Source: Ganoderma boninense (taxonomy: Eukaryota; Basidiomycota; Agaricomycetes; Polyporales; Polyporaceae). Taken from it: 64,000 bases of DNA. The translations under genes and the position numbers were made by a program. Within the stretch, counting starts at the first letter, position 1. Each line of letters starts with the position of its first letter. Location: positions 2,105,103 to 2,169,102 of the forward strand of contig CM035312.1 in assembly GCA_002900995.3 (NCBI GenBank). Direction: 5' to 3'. Positions 58,701-64,000 of the stretch are shown here, piece after piece. A model generated the notes under the pieces. That model was not told the origin of the DNA. It saw nothing but the letters and a program-made list of their open reading frames with translations, and made no database searches.

Positions 58701-60760
58701 GTGAAACTATCCAACAGCTCCTTCTGTATCGCGTCACCGTCACCGAGGTATAAGCTTGGGCCACTGATAAGGCACTCCGTTGAGTACGGCTCTGACGCGA
58801 GGCGGGCAAGCTTGACGGCGTAGGAATGTGGCTGCTCCTTGGGCATGAAGCGGAAGCGGGTCTCCGCCATGCTGGCGACCTCGGCATAGTGGTAGTCGGG
58901 GAGGGGGAACGAGCGACGGAGGAAAGAGATGTACTCGAAGACGGTCTCTAGCACGGCGTCATAGTGGACTGCGGACGGGGCACGAGGGCGTCGTGTCAGA
59001 CGCCGTCGAGCTAGGAAGAGGGAGCAAAAATAAAATAGAATGCTCACGGTAACCTTGCAGGGTCAAGCTGCCCGCAATGGCGAATGTTTGCGCGGCGCGG
59101 GTGTGACCAGAGACCGACGCGCTGAGGGCCAGAAGCCACCCTTGTTTCTTGAGGTAGGCGTAGATGCTTCCGTACCCTTCATGGCCTATGAAATGGCCAA
59201 GGAACGACGTTGGTTTGGAGGTGGCATAGGCCCGTAAATCGGGGAGCTCGAATTCCAAAGTGAAGGCGTAAAAGTCCTTGACGGTCTCGACGAACACGAC
59301 GGTCTAGGAGCACAGTGCTCAGCGCGCATCACAGCGGAAGACGAACCAGGGAGAACCCCCGAAGAAGAGGATCAGAGATACGGGGGAGGGGAAGGGGACT
59401 TGGAGGCACATCGCCGGCGGAAATGCTGCACCTACCCCGTTCTGCTCCGAACCCCAGAAAGGCTCCTTTACCGCGGGGTTGGGCTCGTAACCACGGTTTG
59501 CAATCTTCGAGAATACGGGTACGAGGAGCGACGTCAAGGACTCGAGCGGCTCTGGGGCACGGTCAGCATGTCAACCATCACGCGATATTCGTTCGCAGCT
59601 GAGGCGAGCGGACAGGGAACCAAAGGGGAACATTCCGCCACTTAGAGTCCGCTAGTCAGTAGCCACAGACAGCAACACGAGGCCACAACTCCGAAGCACG
59701 TCCCGCACCGTAAGCACGGATGCCACTGACCATAGACTGACCTTTTCCGATCACGGCAAGCACCATGCGGCTCGCGCAGTACTGCTGTTCCCACCACTCA
59801 ACAACGCGGCGGCGCGTCTCCAGCAAAATCGTAGCCTCGTCCTCGTCCGGGATGCCCTTGCGCCCCATATCGGTGAGGCTCTCATAGTTGCCGGTACCGA
59901 AGTTGCGAATGGGGTGTCCCGGCAAGGCGAGGTGTTTCTTGATCTGAAGCAGGCGCCGGACATCATTCTGAAGATTGCGCTTGAACTCTGAGTCGACTGC
60001 GTTGATCTCGCGGGCTGCGAGGGACTCGGTGAAGAGGGGGGCGTGGAAGAAGGCGGCGAGACGGTCGAGCCCGCCCTGCAGCTGGGCAGGGTTGATGGAG
60101 AAAAAATAATGGGTAGACATTGGGCCGGTCACTCCATTTTTCGCGCCACCGTTTGCGTTGATGAACTGCAGGAATGAGGCATGGGTGAATTGGGGACGTC
60201 GGGCGACTCACAGAGGCGAAGTCGCCTTCGTCCGGGTAAGGATCAGAGCCCTGGATGGGTTGAGCATCAGCACGGTGTCCAGGGGTGATCTTTGCCGAAA
60301 GGTAGAACCACCAATGGGTGTGGAAAGGCCCGGAGAAGCGGGCCACAAACGAGAGGGCAAAGTGGGAAGAGAAGGTTCCAAAATGGAAGGTAGGCGGCAC
60401 TGTGTTCGAAATCATTTGCATAGGAAGATACGTAACCTTCATAATCATGTGTTCGCAGTAGTGTGCCATGCCCTGTGCATCACTCTAGATCACGCAGGTA
60501 ATATTGCTGAGAGATGGGCTTGAGACAGCGGGAGGGGAGGAAGGGAAGCGCACTGGATCATAAATGTGGCCGACGGAGAGCGCCAAGCAGGCGGCGGCCT
60601 TGTCTGCGTCTGGGTCGTGTATGAGGACTGCGCGGAGGGCGTTCTGGAGCTGGAGCACGCGGTACTGTCTGTCATCGAGCGAGGGCTTCTGGAGATGGCC
60701 TGTGAACACTCGGTACGCGGGGACGGCGCCCGCAGCGGGGACGAGGATCCAGTGGTCCAT
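55702..60760 (-). CDS. Insulysin-type zinc metallopeptidase (M16A, Ste23/IDE family), many exons
   Basis: Large clam-shell peptidase of about 1,100 residues that degrades short peptides; in yeast Ste23 and Axl1 also process a-factor. The first coding exon is 60760-60554 (MDHWILVPAAGAVPAYRVFT; LRAVLIHDPDADKAAACLAL). The next has GMAHYCEHMIMKGSDPYPDE with the inverted zinc motif H-x-x-E-H (60463-60449). Then INANGGAKNGVTGPMSTHYF and REINAVDSEFKRNLQND supply the third ligand Glu. Later: HPIRNFGTGNYESL, FLGHFIGHEGYGSIYAYLKK, LTRLLVDHIDDALAEITYAA, GYNDKLDVLLRIVLEKLRDL, YLGQPSNLANTFATWYFRP, SSDIKLRNIAALLHQLIREP and FTQLRTKEQLGYVV (M16 RxxExxGY-like site), then SVAHSTHGLGIRVQSTR. The C-terminus is an Ala/Ser-rich extension ending Pro-Arg-Leu. 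Over ten short GT-AG introns. The ATG lies directly after CCCCCAG, so an upstream exon is possible. Confidence 0.94.
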
Positions 60761-62646
60761 CTGGGGGGAGGGGATCGGGCGGGAAGCCTGGAAACGAGCG
60801 ATTGTATTTTGAGGGTACCGGGGACGGCTGCCGGACGCGAGGGCGAGGGTGGAGGCGGGAGACGAGAAGGAGATTCGGAGCCAGTAGACGGCTCTCGCTG
60901 CCTGCTGCTGGGCCTGGCTCGTGCGGCTGATTGGTTGGCGAGTGTCTCTCCGAGGCGCGCTGCGAGGACGCCAGATCTCCACAGTCCGGCGATCCAGCAC
61001 GATCGCCAGGACCAGCAGACGAGCCCCAGCACGCGCAGCCCACACCGCCGCCGACCGTCCACTCACCCGCCGGAGCGCCCGGGTGCGCGGAGGCAAATGG
61101 CCTCGAGGCTGCCCGGTTGTTCCGCATCGCCGGAAATGGCAAGCCTGTTCTCGCCGTCCGGCGCCTGATACCGTTCGTATTTAGGCTTTTTGCAGGCTGC
61201 GCTCGCTCTGGCTGCCCCCGACCGTCGCTCGTCCGCCCCATCCACATCGGGCTAGGGGCCACCGTGTACCCTCGTCTCAATGGGAAGCGCTTACGGCACA
61301 ATGACAACATAGGCTAATTGTGCGGACCGGGCCTGAGCCAGCGAAGCTCGAGAGCGTGCACCCGATCATTCCTGCTCTCTCACGTCTGCCTTCTGGGGGC
61401 CGGTTCCTCTTCTCTCATTTAGCGGAACGCCATGGCAGTGTGCCCCGAAGACGTGAGCGGCCTCCTAGCAGCGAATCCGGCGCACCTGCAGACAGCGGGC
61501 CTGGAATTCAGGGATCACCGGGAGCAGCGAGACCTGCACGCGTTCGCCACACTCCCATATTTGTGACCTTCAGCCGACTCGCGGGTCGCGGGACCACCCA
61601 CGGCCACCCTCCATTTCAGAGGTCCGTTTCACTTCCACCCTCGACATGCTCCCCACGATCCAGGCCATCGTAGAACCCCCGTCTCTCAGCCACTCACAGT
61701 CCTTCCGCGAGGATCATCCTCTGGCCACACGTCCCCGTGCTTCCTGCTTCCGACAGCCCAGATGGAAGCCGCCCCGACTGATGGCACGACCGTCGGAGCC
61801 CGACATTGGTCCTCCCCAGGCACGCGTCCCTTGTCGATGTCGGATCGATGCGTCTTCCACCACCCTCGACTGCCCGCACAGCGAATCGCAGTCCGCACAG
61901 CGGCCCACCCGACATCCAGCGCGCGATGATGGCCCCAACAGCGCCCTCGATTATCACGCGGGGCTCCCGGGAACGTCAGCGGGCGTGCAGCCCGCCCGAG
62001 GGTGGCTAGCAGCCGCTTTGCAAAACCGTTCATCCAGGCCACAGGCGTAAGTAATTGTTCCGAGCGGTGAGAAGCCAATCGAGACAGCCTATCCCCAGCC
62101 ACAACCACCACAGTCGCCCGCTTGTCGCGCCTCTATTTTGCCTTGCCTTGTCCAAAACAGGGTCCTTTGTTCTCTTCTCCGACTCCGGTCTGGGCCCAGG
62201 CCGCCCGCGGACGTGGCTCCGTTGTCATAGTGCACACACGGTGCCACCACTTGCGCGCAATGGCCACTGCCCACGCCCGAATCTCCAGATATCAACTGTC
62301 GTGGCGGAGGCCCTGCGGCCACGGTGTATATATACCCGTTTCCTAACCCTCCACCGCCGCATCACCAACCCGGGCGATCAGTCCTCCCTTGCGAACAACG
62401 ATTGACCACTTTGCTCCCTCCAAACTGCTCGGCGTCCGTCTGCTGCGTACGTGTGTGGCCAGCGCCGCCTGTCTCACCTGCAAAACGTGAATGAATCTGA
62501 TCGGTACTCGCCAGGCAGGCTGTAGCCATTCCGCCCAGCTCCCTCCTCCGTTCCCAGCACTCCTTTGACCATCGTGGCGCCCTCGCCTCTGATCCTTTGT
62601 TTCGCTTAGGCCGCGACCCCCGCCGAGCGGGACTATATCTATACCC
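60761..62646. other. Divergent intergenic region
   Basis: Upstream of the peptidase (-) and of the gene at 62647 (+). Minus-strand frames next to the peptidase start (60761-61310) are Arg/Pro-rich and probably leader sequence. A TATA box lies at 62327, and a possible 5'-untranslated intron (GTACGT donor near 62446, CGCTTAG acceptor near 62609) follows. No other gene supported. Confidence 0.45.
62327..62334 (+). promoter_or_regulatory. TATA box upstream of the gene at 62647
   Basis: TATATATA in a GC-rich setting, 313 nt before the ATG. The distance would be explained by an intron in the 5' leader, for which a donor and acceptor can be seen between the two. Confidence 0.45.
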
Positions 62647-64000
62647 ATGAGCGTAATGGCAGCCACCACGAGCCACAGCGCGCCTTACATCCACAGGTCA
62701 TACCCCCTCGCGACCTCGACCGGAGACGCGTCCTATTCACCAGCTATGCTCGAGCGGCTTCGGAGGCCAGACACCTACTCGCGGCATCTCCCGCCGCTCT
62801 CCCATACTCGCCCTAGCGAGTACACCAGCACCAGGTGCGCACGCTTCTTCCGCGCGAAGCTATCCACGCCGAGCTAACAAATTCGACAAATCCATCAGTC
62901 ATGGACGTACCCGCTCGTACGTCTACGAAAGGGCAGGCGCGCCTCCTTACCCGGAGTCTTCATCCGAGAGCCCTTCTCCACGGGAGGCACGGTCGTCGCT
63001 CCCCCAGGCCACCGCGTCCACCACGCAGAGCACCAGCATCAGCTTTGCCACCACCATCTCCGCGACCTCGACCTGGGCTATGTCCCCTTCCGCGTACTCG
63101 CCCTTGCCCTCCTCGACCAGCTCTTCATCTCCGGTCTCTCTCCCGCGCACGAGAACCCAGCCCCACCGCGCGATCGAGTCCGAGCAGAGCGATGTCGCTT
63201 CCCGAAAAGATCGCGATCGCTATCCTCTGGATGCCGCCGAGCGCAGGGCCCTTCCGGAGCCTCTCCTTCTCCCCTCGCGCCCTGCCCCGCAGGCACAGCT
63301 CGACCACGGCCACGGCCCCATCCACGCGTATACCGACCACCGGCGCGCGAGCAGCATCTCGCCTGATCTCTCCCGCGGCGCCTCCCCCGCAGCGGCGCCC
63401 TTCACCGCGGAGCAGCGCCACGCATACAGAGACCGAGATTCAGAACGCATACGCGAACGGCAGGACAGCTGGTCGCCCGAGAGCGCGAGGCAGCCCTTGC
63501 CCCTGATGTGGTACGTCTGTCCTCTTCCGTTCGCACACGAGCGCCACCGCGGATACTCACTTGACCGCGTCCGCTTCTCCCGCTGCAGGGACCCGAGGCC
63601 GAGCCGCGGGGCTTCCCCGGAGTTTGTAGAGGGCTGTTCGAGCTCGGCGCGTGCGAGGGGACGATGGGCGCCACCGCCACCGAGCCCCAGCCCCAGCCCC
63701 AGCACGAGCTCGTACAGCGCGTCCGGCCGCACGGACACGGATCCCACCGATGAGGACGACCTCCAGCTGCAGCAGGCACCCTATGTCAAGGTCGAGCCGG
63801 ACCAGGACCAGGACCAGAGGCACGAGGGCGTCACGCTCCCGTCCTTCCGCAGCGCGTTCCCGAGCGCCCCGCCCTTGTGGCACTCGCACTCGCAGCCCTC
63901 GCCCTCGCACCAGCGCTCGCCGTTCCGCTGGGACGCCAGCGCGTCCGCGTCGCCCGCCCCCCTCCGCCGAGACGCGATAAGTACGCTGAGCAGTCGCTCC
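62647..64000 (+). CDS. Ser/Pro/His-rich protein, 5' part, possibly a transcription factor
   Basis: Incomplete at the window end. Exons 62647-62834, 62899-63510 and 63589-64000 join in phase with GT-AG introns of 64 and 78 nt, and the frame is open to the last base. The N-terminus reads MSVMAATTSHSAPYIHRSYP, followed by disordered Ser/Thr/Pro-rich sequence, an Arg/Asp/Glu-rich helical patch (EQRHAYRDRDSERIRERQDS) and an acidic Gln-rich part (DEDDLQLQQAPYVKVEPDQD). Long disordered N-termini with acidic activation-like stretches are common in fungal transcription factors, but no DNA-binding domain is in view. Family unknown. Confidence 0.6.

Noticed and set aside
60761..61310. N-terminal Arg-rich extension of the peptidase as a mitochondrial presequence
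   Set aside because: The frame is open upstream of 60760, but the ATG at 60760 matches the family start and the upstream sequence is Arg/Pro-rich in several frames at once.

Overview
The window is nuclear DNA of a filamentous fungus, almost certainly an agaricomycete basidiomycete. Genes are GC-rich and split by many short GT-AG introns (mostly 45-70 nt), with CT-rich leaders. The protein set is typical of that group: an omega-class glutathione transferase, a bestrophin-like channel, FKBP12, fimbrin, an insulysin-type M16 peptidase, an amidase-signature enzyme and a DUF7137-like membrane protein. Exon structures were worked out by hand from reading frames and splice signals, without alignments.

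Layout. 2-771 (+): 3' end of an acidic protein gene. 772-10710: gene-poor. 10711-13373 (+): Ser/Pro-rich protein with an RRM-like tail, 4 exons. 13374-18158: gene-poor. 18159-22915 (-): about 1555-residue protein with a very long charged coiled coil and a J-like C-terminus. 23898-26018 (-): bestrophin-like channel, 10 exons. 27722-29410 (-): omega glutathione transferase with a 4-nt microexon. 32710-33437 (-): FKBP12, whose first coding exon is only the ATG. 37277-39968 (+): fimbrin, 9 exons, carrying a one-base frame break. 40133-46854: two direct copies of a 2.8-3.0 kb unit around a 100-N assembly gap and the 3' end of an LTR retrotransposon. 47012-49161 (-): amidase. 50264-50597 (-): possible small gene fragment. 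50970-51612 (-): DUF7137-like protein. 52740-54234 (+): Ser/Pro-rich protein with a frame break. 55702-60760 (-): insulysin-type peptidase with a possible peroxisomal C-terminus. 62647-64000 (+): 5' part of a Ser/Pro/His-rich protein gene.

The genes are unrelated housekeeping and lineage-specific genes; I see no biosynthetic cluster, defence island or other co-operating system. The least ordinary parts are the duplicated unit beside the retroelement, which holds open reading frames kept intact in both copies but matching no family I know, and the gene-structure oddities: the 4-nt microexon, the one-codon first exon, and three one-base frame breaks in otherwise good genes. The frame breaks may reflect assembly errors.
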